From Branchiostoma lanceolatum (taxonomy: Eukaryota; Chordata; Leptocardii; Amphioxiformes; Branchiostomatidae): 64,000 nt of DNA. The position numbers and the translations under genes are program-made. This document shows, in pieces, positions 38,917 through 49,753 of the stretch. Position 1 is the stretch's first letter; every line of letters starts with the position of its first letter. The notes below the pieces were generated by a model that saw only the letters and a list, made by a program, of their open reading frames with translations, had not been told where the DNA came from and made no database searches. Location: the NCBI RefSeq assembly GCF_035083965.1, contig NC_089730.1, positions 14,119,242-14,183,241 of the forward strand, written 5' to 3'.

Positions 38917-39531
38917 GACGGCTGAAAGGTTATCGTAGTTGTACTTAGCAGAACAAGTTGTAACTGTTAACTGTTACCAGGTGAAATGCACTATTCAATA
39001 TGAAGCTTCGTGATATTTTCATACTCATAGTCATACATTTCCAAAAATAAAGTCCTGTCTTGTGGAGAAGCTTGTGGCACGTCTTTATTAATCATTTTCA
39101 CGAACAAATATTGAGAATAACTGATAGCCACAGCGATGGTAGCCTTGTTGATGGCTGGCCAGTGTAAAACGGGTCAGCTGATGTAAATCTACGTATATAC
39201 ACACACAACAAAGCTGCCCGTTGTATACAGTGACACGTGTCGTATCGTAGGTATCCGGCGGCATTTGTTTGTGTGTAACGTGTAAAGCGAGCTTATACAT
39301 GTATGTTTGAGTTTACGGTATGGAGTGTTGCATATGGAACAGAACGTCTCCTTAGTAACGGTCGATCGAACAAGACCGCCATTCAAAGAACAGCCGCTCG
39401 GCGGCGCTGTTCCATAGAACATGCCGCCTGGCACGTCACAGAGCAAACGCGATCGTCCCAACGGTTCCCGGGGCGATCGCTCAAACATCAAGAAGACAGA
39501 AAGGACAACAATAACAACAACAACAGAAAAC

Positions 39532-40633
39532 ATGGAGAAGGCGGAGAAAGTGATACAAGAGCAAGAATCACCAGCCAGGTCAGCACGTTTTTAACGTCTT
39601 CAGACCGAGATTAATTCAGTTCGAAGTCATTGTCCTCAAAACGGTCTTACTTCCCGGTTTCGATCTGTTCTAAAGTGACTAAACGTTGACTTGAAAGAAC
39701 TGGCGATACTCTACTTGTAGGTGACTTGTGCATGGGTAGTCATTGTGAACAGGAGTGTATAATAATAAACTGTGACTCATTGTTCCCCCAACCCAGTTCG
39801 ATAGCACAGATGTCCCTAACAACGCCTGACACGTCAACCCTGCCCAGCTACAGCTTCCCAACTTCTCACGAGCTACGCAGGATAGGGGAACAGATAACAC
39901 TGCAGAAAATAAAGGTCCCCTTATGCTACATATTATTGCTTGAAAAACCATTTGTGTTGACCGTGGGAGGGTTAAAGACACTATATCATACGTTATTTCC
40001 AATCAAATATATTCGAGGTAGCCGTCCCTGGTCGAATTCGAATAGAAACTTTTCCTCTGAAAAGATAGACAGGAACTTTTGTTGGAGCCATGATGGAGTC
40101 AAAAGAAAACCATGTGTATATATGTCACAGTGGAAATTGAAATTCAGGAGAATCTGAAATTGTCCTAGGGGAGACTTAAATTCCAATCTGTCCTAAGACA
40201 AACTGGAATTCCAGTCTGTCCTAGGAGAATTCCAGATTCTCCGGATATACATTTCCCGTGTCACCGATTATATTCTGCTTGAACAAACCATCTTCACCAC
40301 TGATGCTATATGGTTCACTTAGTATATGTACAGCTACGTGCCTGAGGGCACATGTGAATCAACCAACCCAACCTATATATATATAGCTAAATAGGCGCCT
40401 AATGATATGATAGCCATTTTTAACGAATAACATTCGAGGCATTACCTCTTGATCTATTCATTGTTTTATACTTTGTTTCAATTCTCAAGGCACAAATGAT
40501 CCAAGCCGCCGGTATCCCCAAGACCAACGTGGTAGTGAAGGAGGATATCACGGAGTGGATGGCGCGACTGTTGGACCTACACGGCTTCTCCATAGAGAGG
40601 CTCAGCAACGGAAACTTCCGCGTCAGTTGGTGA
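39532..40633 (+). CDS. Small uncharacterised protein, about 102 residues
   Basis: Three exons (39532-39578, 39797-39914, 40490-40633) join in phase. The protein starts MEKAEKVIQEQESPA and has a Ser/Thr/Pro stretch with SYSFPTSHELRRIGEQ. It ends in a compact segment with ITEWMARLLDLHGFSIERLS and a C-terminal RVSW. No signal peptide, TM segment or family is recognised. The second donor (AAG followed by GTCCCC) is weak, so the exon 2 boundary is uncertain. Evidence for a real gene is the preserved frame over three exons, two normal acceptors and ordinary amino-acid composition. Confidence 0.45.
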
Positions 40634-41726
40634 CGTAGGCAGGTCAACAGCTCGAAAACTGGTGACGTCAGACAGACCAGGTGGAACAGCACTTCGACGT
40701 GTGACTACGGGCATAAATCATAATAAGCATAATACAAGAGACTGATAGAATATCAAATTATTCAGTCTTAAAAAACATATTTTCGTGTTTGAATACTTAT
40801 ACTAGTTAAACCTGCCCGTACCCGCTAGAAAAATAACTTATGTTTGGCCACCTTGTCGTGCCATTGTTTTGTACAAAGGCACGTTTTTAAAACTTACATG
40901 GTTTGCCTATGACCTATGACACAGCTTTCTTCAATGGCAGCTCTGTAATTTTTAAGATAGAACCTATTCTTAAGTTGATTAGATCACTGCTACACTGGGG
41001 TTGTTTTCTTCTTACCAGTCTTCATTGCACCTAGACGTATGTTAAAAAGTCTTTGGAAGATACTGGTAAAATATGCAGTCATGACGTCTCCAATAAACTT
41101 CATTTTCTCAACTTTATTTGCAATAGTCAAACAGTGTCGTTCTTCAGCACAGTACTTATTAAGTGAGTATTATTTACACTGCTCGTATTGGATATCTAAG
41201 TTTACAGATAGCGAGCGTTTATTCAAGCTTTAATGACCTTGACACGGTTGTATACGGAATGTGAATTGGGTTACATAAGTAAACTGACTAGTCGGGTTAC
41301 GATGAGATATGATAAGGCTATTTTTCATTTGGGCAAAGTCTGTAAACAAACGGAAGAAAACGTTTTGAACATAGAATTTTAGGGCTAGAAATTAACACTG
41401 TCCCTGAGTTGGCGGGTCACGGGGCTATACCGGCTGACCAATCCAGATGGAGATTGTCCAAATGATAGTACACTAAGTTTGACTATGAACAATGTGATGT
41501 TCGCTTTGGGACAGTTCCGGGACAAATCCATGGCCAAATACCATCGTTTCTTATGCGCTGAAGGGTCATGCCATGCACGATTAACGTTATATATGTATAT
41601 TGATGACTTTAAAGGTAAATATATATCTACTACGGGTAAAAGAGCCCCCTCCCCCATATGTTTCTCGTGATGTGCGTCGTTTACTACTTTGAATGCGTAC
41701 CCGGCGGAAGTGACTTTGCAGTTACC
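40634..41726. other. Intergenic region, nothing recognised
   Basis: AT-rich sequence between the small gene and the TPR-NTase gene. No coding exon, RNA gene or clear repeat is seen. Confidence 0.45.
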
Positions 41727-44700
41727 ATGGCTACACACAAAGGGGGGTCCAAAACATTGCAGAAGGATGGCTGTAGTCAAGCTCTAGTGCTACTTCACCG
41801 TAGTGTGAGTGATCTAAGGTCTCTCGTCCAGAATCACCCAGTGTTCAAAATGTTGAGGGTCTGTGAGAAACTTCGCGAGGTCGACGCCAAGGCCAGGAGA
41901 CTCGGACTAGTGCGGACGGAGACGGACTACCTCCGTGCCCTGCTGGACGCCATGTCAAACATGGACAGGTCGGTGGAGGTAGAGATACTCAAAAGTTTGG
42001 GAGACGTGAACTTGGAGAAGGGACAGGTTGACAGGGCTATGTTGTTGTACAGGGCTGCACTGCTCCGGTGTAAGGACGCATATGTGGGCGAAAGTCTCGC
42101 AAATCGCTACCGGTACGCACAAAAACTAGTGGGGAGGGGAGGAACAATCCCTGACGATTATGAACCCCAGACCAACCCCGAGAAAATGTCTTCGCCTGCC
42201 AAGGTGGCGGAGAAGTTTCTACACCTGGATCGTAGGTTAACTTCTGGTTATGACAAAGACTCTGTGCTGATTGAATATACCAATTTGATGATAGAAGGGA
42301 TCATTAACGAGGACAATTTGTTAGAGACGGAAGCAATCAAGAGTCTCGGTGACCTGTTCCTGAAAAGAGGAACAGAAACTAGAGACGCGCCATGTTTGAC
42401 CAAGGCCACTGCTCTGTACAACACTGCGCTGGCGCGGTGTGAGGGGGTACAGGGCACAGTGGCACTCATTCACCGCCTATTTTACACGGCAAGAATCAGA
42501 CAATACATGAAAACTACTAGAAATAAGGTAAGTTATATTTTTTTCCTCACAGAATGTGGCAATTTTAGGGAAAACAGTGCTACAGTAATCGGTGACAACA
42601 CTTGATGATTAAACGGTAATTTACCCCAAACGTGATAACCATTTCTCGTGTGTGGTTTTATCTTTCAACTAGATTTGGTGCCTTGTCATATTCTTTTAAT
42701 AACCCCCTACAACAATCGATTCCATGTGCAGTATACTTCATAACTGTGTCTGTGGAGGACTGAGGCCGGGTAAACCACATTCACATTCGATTGCATTTTT
42801 TTGTTGAAGCATACGTATACTTCTATAATACTACTTACCAACTAAGATTAATTTTCGTGCTAAAGATATTCTAATTCGTGTAATTTAAGGGTCCTAAGCT
42901 GAGACAACGACAGCAAAAGGGGCACCTGTCACGGGACTTCCCAGTGACGTCATCACACACGGAAGTCATCGGTGACGCAAAGGGTCACAAGTTCATGTAA
43001 GCACAGGATTGTTTATTTTGTTTTATGGTGGTGACAGTGCACCTCAACGTTAATGTTTAGAGAAGTTATGAATTGGAGACATTGCATGTTCCCTTTTCTT
43101 ACTTGTTATGCCGTGAACTCTATCATGTCATAGCCCATTTACAACTCACGGGCTCCAGAAATATAGCTTTTCACTCTGCATTAATTGATGAATCAAATAA
43201 AGCAGATTAATTTTCAACTTTGTTTTGATACTAAACCCATCTTTTCCTCTCGTAGGTCACCGAGTGAGTACATCTCAAGCCTGATAACCAAACACGTTCC
43301 AGACTACAGGTTTGTACACTTATTGCTTTTCTCACACTGTTATTCGAAGGTTATATATGGCCGCTAGTCCTGCCGTCTAGATGTACGAACGGTATTTTAG
43401 TCTTGAGTTAGCTGTACTAACCGTTCAACACCTCACACTGTAGGTCATACGAGAAGTACCTGACTACAGGGGACCACGCACTGAATGATGGGAACCTGGA
43501 CTTAGCGGAACGGAAGTTCGCGACCGCTCTGAAACTCATTCATGGTACGTTACCTCACGATGAAAGTTTACTTCATATAACCTCCAAAGAAAGAGAAACT
43601 CAATAGGGAAGACCTGTGGATACAATAAGGCTTAACACAGCCTGGTAGTTTTATTATACTGCTATCATGTTATATGACATATATGGGATAGAAACATAAT
43701 AACTATGATCGATAATTAAATTCAGTGTTTTTCTCATAAACCGTTGTTTAAAGATGTCTGAAAATAGTTAAAACGCATTGATAATTCAATTTGCCTGATA
43801 GCTAACGATTATTATGTTTTTGCATACAGATCCCAACAAACCCGACCGACGTAAAGAGGCTGAATGTCTGTGCAGACTGGGTGACGTCTACGTCCGACGA
43901 GGTAAAAGAACAAAAGGAGGTAGAAACTTCACACAGGCAGCAGCTCTGTATAACGCAGCCATGGCCAGAACAGACAAAGATAAACAGAGTATGACGAACA
44001 GACTTCAGGAAATAGAGCAATGGTTTCTACGATGCACAGCAAATGTGGACAGCAAGTCCATTCCGTCTGATAGGACCATACGTCATCAGAAGCGATTAAA
44101 GGATATCCGTGCTCGTGCAAAATCACAGCTAGAAGCCATTGATCAGCAACATGATCCGTACAAATACGACGAGGATGATCCAGTCATGATAACAGTCGAC
44201 GCTGAGCGAGCTGAAGCTGTCAAGGCTTTATTCAAGACAATCGCTAAAAATAGACAAAGTTTTATCCAGGATCTTGTTGATGAATGTATTGTCGAACTCG
44301 GTCCTCCTCCGTGTAAGTACGCTTTCATCGGGCTGGGCTCACAGGCAACAGAACTGGTCACGCCCTACTCTGATCTGGAGTTCGCCATTCTGATTGAGGA
44401 CGGGAAGGACAATGATGACACGCGGCGGTACTTCATCAACCTCACGCACTACCTACACTTGAAAGTCATCAACCTCGGAGAGACCATCCTCCCAGCCATG
44501 GCCATCTCCTCACTCAACGATTTTCAATCAGAAGATCCAGAGAAAGACTGGTTCTTTGACTCGGTCACGCCACGTGGATTTGCCTTCGACGGCTTCATGC
44601 CGTGGGCAAGTAAGACTCCATTTGGTAGAGACAAGACTAAGAGCAAACCTCGGCTTAGCCTTATCCAGACCCCTAACGAAATGGCAAAGTTTCAGCAGCT

Positions 44701-47047
44701 AGACATTTCTGTGTTAGAAGGGTACCACCTGTCAGACATCCTCAGACGGTTTGTCTTCTTAGCAGGGGAGAAAGAATTGGTGAACGAGTATGGGGGAGAA
44801 CTTTCAGAAATCATCACAAGTGATCTATCTTCACATTTCCAGTCCCACCTGTCTGCATTACAACTCCTGTATGACAACAAGGAAAATTTTGCCAACCTTG
44901 AACTCACTGGAGAACTACTGAATGTCAAGAAAGACATCTATCGTTTTCCAGGCATAGCAATCGAGATACTAGCATTGTGCTGTAAAGTTACACATTCTTC
45001 CGCGTGGCATGTGATAGATAGATTGAAGGAAATGGAAAAGATCGGAGAGGAGAATGCTACTCACCTAACGGTGCTTACCAGTATCTCGGCAGAGCTCCGG
45101 CTGAGAACATACATGGCTAACGGAGGACAAAAAGACAGTTTGTCCCCACTTGTCCAAATGGAAAATAAATCAGAAACACGTGAGGTGCCTGACTCTGTCC
45201 TGAGGTCAGTATTCTATATTCCGAATACCAAGGTACTTTTCAGATACTACTGCAGGGCTATCCCTTTGAAACAGTGTATCCCAGGCATGGTCAAAGAGGG
45301 GTTACAGTCGACAGGGCTAATCAAAATGGCAATTTATGATGTCTCTAATGAATGCTTGGGCCGAATAGCAAAGAATCTATTCTTATCACAAAGGTCCATA
45401 CGCCATTTGAAAGCAGCATTGGACGATGCTGGTAGCGACGCCATCAAACGTTCGGAAATTTTTCGGGAATTGGGGAAGTACTGGGAGTCTGAGATTGATT
45501 TTACTAAGGCAAAACTCAATTTCGAACAGTCTCTTATGCTACGTCGAGGTATTTATGGAGACAACACGGCAGAACCGGGCATTGCGGAGTCACTTCACAA
45601 CTTGGGAATAATTTGGAATGACCTTGGCGATCGGAAGAAAGCAATTGATTACTTCGAACGGTCACTAGCGATGACGAAAACAATTTATGGAGACAATACG
45701 GCACATCCGCTCATTGCAGGGGCACTTGGCAACCTGGGATCATGTTGGGGTAAACTAGGCGATGAGACGAAGGCAATTACCTACTTTGAACAGTCACTAG
45801 CGATGATGAAAACTATCTATGGAGACAACACGGCACATCCGCACATTGCGCAGTTACTTCACCACTTGGGGGGGTCATGGTTTAACCTCGGCGATGCGAA
45901 GAAAGCAATCAGCTACTGTGAGCAGTCGCTAACAATGAGGAAAACTGTTTATGGAGACAACACGGCCCACCCGGACATTACGCAGTCACTTCACAACTTA
46001 GGATTCTCTTTGAGTAAACTCGGCGATCAGAAGAAAGCAATCAGCTACTTGGAACAGTCACTAACGATGGGGAAAACTATCTATGGGGAGAAAACGCCAC
46101 ACCACAATATTGCTCAATCACTTAACCACCTGGGAATATCTTGGAGTAGACTTGGCGACCAAAAGAAAGCAATTAGCTACTTAGAAAAGTCACTAACGAT
46201 GAGGAAAACTATCTACGGAGACAACACGGCGCATCCGCACATTGCTGATTCACTTAACAACCTGGGGTTATCTTGGAGTTACCTAGGCGATGAGAAGAAA
46301 GCAATCAGCTGCTACGAACAGTCACTAACGATGATGACAACTATCCATGGAGACAACATGGCACATCCGCACATTGCCGGGACACTTGGCAACCTGGGGA
46401 TATCTTGTGGTAAACTCGGCGATAGGAAGAAAGCAGTTAGTTACTTTGAACAGTCACTAACAATGTTGAAGACTATCCATGGACACAACACGGCTCATCC
46501 AGACATTGCTCAGTTACTTAATAATCTGGGATCGTCATGGGGTGAACTTGGCGATCAGAAGAAAGCAATTAGCTACTTTGAACAGTCACACATAATGGCG
46601 AAAACTCTATATGGAAACAAGACGGCACATCCATCCATTGCTCAGTCGCTTCGCAACCTGGGATCATATTGGGGTGCGCTCGGTGATCGGAAGAAGGCAA
46701 TTAGCTACTTGGAACAGTCATTAACGATAGAGAAAATTATTTACGGAGACAACACAGCACATCCGCACCTTGCCGCGTCACTTAACAACCTGGGTACATC
46801 TTGGGCTATGCTCGGCGATCAGAAGAAAGCAATCAGCTACTTTGAACAGTCACTATCGATGAAGAAAATTATTTACGGAGACAACACGGCACATCCGGAC
46901 ATTGCTCAGTCACTTCGCAACCTGGCATCATCTTGGAGTGAACTCGGCGATGAGTCGAAGGCAATTAGCTACTTGGAACAGTCACTAAGGATGCAAAAGA
47001 CTCTCTATGGGGTGACAGCACCCAGGGCTGAGTGCCGAGTTAATTAA
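41727..47047 (+). CDS. TPR / nucleotidyltransferase-fold / TPR-repeat protein
   Basis: Five exons (41727-42527, 42890-42996, 43256-43309, 43444-43544, 43830-47047) give 1426 residues in phase. The start is the ATG in an ACCATGG context; an in-frame upstream ATG at 41658 is less likely. The N-terminal third has scattered TPR-like hairpins (for example LGDVNLEKGQVDRAMLLYRAAL). Residues about 520-540 read GLGSQATELVTPYSDLEFAI. The GS (524-525) and D-x-E (536, 538) fit the pol-beta-type nucleotidyltransferase signature seen in GlnD/DUF294 proteins. From about 890 to the end are eleven 42-residue TPR_12/kinesin-light-chain-like repeats (consensus GDNTAHPHIAQSLNNLG and LGDQKKAISYFEQSL), then a truncated unit. 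No signal or TM segment is seen, so it is probably cytosolic. The function is unknown; nucleotide transfer and a defence role are inference. Confidence 0.85.
45540..47010 (+). repeat. 126-bp tandem coding repeat (42-residue TPR units)
   Basis: Eleven units in frame inside the last exon of the TPR-NTase gene. They are recognised by recurring GGAGACAAC(A/C)CGGCACATCC and GAAGAAAGCAATTAGCTACT blocks every 126 bases. Nucleotide similarity between units is high. Confidence 0.9.
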
Positions 47048-47210
47048 ACACCTTGGATGGCTACAGATTAGTGCTGTGTACCGGTACTATACCGTGAAAA
47101 TCGATTAGGTACAGGTCCAAAATACCGGATCATAAAGTACCGGTACTGTATCGATATAAATCAACACCAAGTCTATGCTCATTTTGAGACTGATCTCCTA
47201 ACCTCATAGC

Positions 47211-47340
47211 TAATCTCCAAGCAGATCTTATGGTTGCGAAGATCGTAAAACTGGCAGAAGAAGTTTTTATTGTTGGAATAAAAAGTTCTTCTGCCAGTCG
47301 GATACGGTCGTCGCAACCATTAGATCTGCTTGGAGATTAA
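47211..47340. mobile_element. Foldback (hairpin) element, copy 1
   Basis: TAATCTCCAAGCAGATCT at the left is mirrored by AGATCTGCTTGGAGATTA at the right. Nearly the whole 130 bp can fold on itself, including CTGGCAGAAGAA/TTCTTCTGCCAG arms. TTAA at the right end suggests a TTAA target site. Confidence 0.8.
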
Positions 47341-47371
47341 TAGCCTCATGCAACACCAAACGTGACCAAAG

Positions 47372-47504
47372 TTAATCTCCAAGCAGATCTAATGGTTGCG
47401 AAGACCGTATCCGACTGACAGAAGAAGTTTTTATTCCAACAATAAAAACTTCTCCTGCCAATTGGATACGGTCTTTGCAACCATTAGATCTGCTTGGAGA
47501 TTAA
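47372..47504. mobile_element. Foldback (hairpin) element, copy 2
   Basis: A near-identical second copy 31 bp after the first, bounded by TTAA on both sides (47372-47375 and 47501-47504). Arms carry GACCGTATCC and GGATACGGTC. Confidence 0.85.
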
Positions 47505-49753
47505 CCAAAGTGACACATTGGAACAGCGTTACTAATATGCGACATATCGTTCAGGAGGGCCGGGAGTTTGGACAGCAACACGGCACGAAATCTGGTATTT
47601 AAGCATACTTAAATGCAGCGTAAACGGCGAAGGGAGTTTGGGGATAGGAACCTAGTCATATTCTTTGAATAAAGATACTGACAAGTTGTAAACAGCTTAT
47701 TGATGTTTCTGTCATAATTGAAGAAGTTCAGAAGAACACATGTTAATTTGTAAAATTGTTCAGGTACAGGACTGGACCTGTACCTAATCCTCTGTACCGG
47801 TACCTGATTTGACGTTTAGGCACGCAGCACTAACTATAGATCCAAGTAGTCGAGCAGACGAGGGTAGTTGAGTAGTAGTACATTGGACATTCGATTTTTC
47901 TTAGCTGGCCACATGGCAATTATTTGATTTTAATGATAACAGACAACCGTAAGTCACAGTTAATAAGCTTATACACAATACAGAGAGTAGGCGATCAAAT
48001 TAGAGCGAACGATTATTGCAAGTTGACTAGACGTATGATTAATTGAACGCTCGTGGACAATTCTAGTTGTATTTACGAATAATATTCATAGACCTAGTGC
48101 AGTAAGATAAAGTGCAGATGTTCACAATTTAAATGTAAATATAATTCGGGATAGTTCTTGGAAGTTGGAAGCATTAAAATACTCAAATATCATCCATCCC
48201 TACTTTACAGTATGTATGTGCTTGTTCTAAAGTTATTTGCAATGTTAGACTTTTCCCCTACATTTACAGCCTAAGACGAGATAAAATCCTAAATTCCCAA
48301 ATCTTGTTCTGCATATATGCATAGGGCGGTGCTCTCATCGTATCAATAGGCCTTGAGCCACACATTTGTGCAAAAAGAAGGCCAATCCAATGGTAGTGTT
48401 GTCTAACTGCCATACCCTTTCCTGGAAGTGCTGAGCAGAGAATACTGTACGTGCCATCATTTTAAAGGAATTTTTGACCCGACCGGGTATTGATTAGGAC
48501 AGTTGGAATACACCTTTTGGTCTGTGACAACATGATATAGTCTACCGGTCTGCTCGCGGCCCGCATGTTGACAAACGTTTCTGCGGGTTTGCCTGATTGG
48601 ATGTGATAGCCCACGGCGGTCTGGGGTCTCCCCTTCTACAGTCGTAAGACTCGTAACACAGTTGAAAGGTCACGACACGCTTATTTGGGGAGGGCAGTGC
48701 CTCGGCAGCCATTGTGGAAGAGTCAGCGATTGTCGGCAAAGTTCTCTGTCGAACTACATGTACAAGCACACTCCAGGCAGTGGTTTGAGCAGGTACGTTC
48801 ACTTGATGTTGACCATTAAGTCAAGAGAATAGACAAGGTATGACTTTTACACGGATGTTAAGTCGCAACACTGCCGTCGTAAGAACGACATAAAAGCTTT
48901 TGCTGTCAACAAACTTGGTTAACGCTGCGCGCTGTTAGTGCTTGTTAGTCCACGGTACGAGGGAGGGGTTGATTGACGATTAACAAAGCTTGCTTAGCGA
49001 TATAAAATCACAATGACAAAGTCCGATATACAAATGCTATAGACAGGAAATCATGTCGATTTTAAGTACGCTAGGAAGCATGTGGACAGCATATAGAGCA
49101 ACACCCCCACAGTGTGTACATAGGTCGTTGCCTTGACCCTAAATGGTCTGAAACCTGTCGGGCTCTACCATTAGTTTATGGTATGAGGGGGTTCCCAGTA
49201 ACAGGTTGCGTTCTTTGATATGCTACTTTCTTACTTTGAGCAAGGGCCTGCCAAATCGGCTTCAAAACAATGCGATGAAGGAGATAGCACTGGAGACTAC
49301 GCCAAAGACGAGCTTGTTTATACATTGTGTACTGATTAAATATTCGGGTCCAAGTTTCGTGGTCGACCGGTTCGCGCCGTCGACCAATAAAATTGGACAT
49401 GGAGTTATGACGAAAGAAGTGAAACCAAGGTCCGTCACAACTGACAGATGGACCTGAGCTCAGTTCGCTTTGACTTCTTGGGTTTGGGTTGAATATTGCA
49501 AAAGACGTTTCTTATACTTTTTGTTATCCCCTTACTTTACATGCTCTTCCTTTTCTCTCTTTTTCTCCTCTTCTTTACTTTTGTGATGAGCATGTTTATC
49601 AATAGTTTCGTCGTCTAGAAAATGCCCTTAATGCATTGTCACCACAAATATGGAACAAGGGCTGTTGATATTTCATTGCAGACCTATCATATATCATAGC
49701 GTGTCTTCAAAGCACCTTTCGTCCATCAGAACTGACGTCACCAAAACACAATC

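Larger units (their letters stand above)
37156..39531. other. Intergenic region rich in mobile sequences
   Basis: No protein gene is supported. It holds a reverse tRNA-derived SINE-like element (about 37500-37812), an inverted-repeat element (38341-38916), and the 5' flank of the small gene at 39532. Confidence 0.55.
47069..47832. mobile_element. hAT-like non-autonomous element, interrupted by two foldbacks
   Basis: The left end TAGTGCTGTGTACC and right end GGCACGCAGCACTA are inverted repeats. The flanks CTACAGAT (47061-47068) and CTATAGAT (47834-47841) are an imperfect 8-bp duplication, with one extra base on the right. Interior GGTACAGGTCC and CGGTACCTG segments match the element at 58664-59073. 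Confidence 0.65.
47048..49753. other. Intergenic region with nested transposons, then unremarkable sequence
   Basis: The first 0.8 kb is a hAT-like element with two foldback elements inside it. 47840-49753 is AT-rich. No gene, RNA or clear repeat is recognised there. Confidence 0.5.

Noticed and set aside
45540-47010. CRISPR-like or satellite array
   Set aside because: The 126-bp period is in frame, encodes a clear TPR repeat and lies inside a 3.2-kb coding exon.
48542-48802. Minus-strand reading frame as a small gene
   Set aside because: No signal, domain, splice partner or coding-like composition was found; treated as chance.
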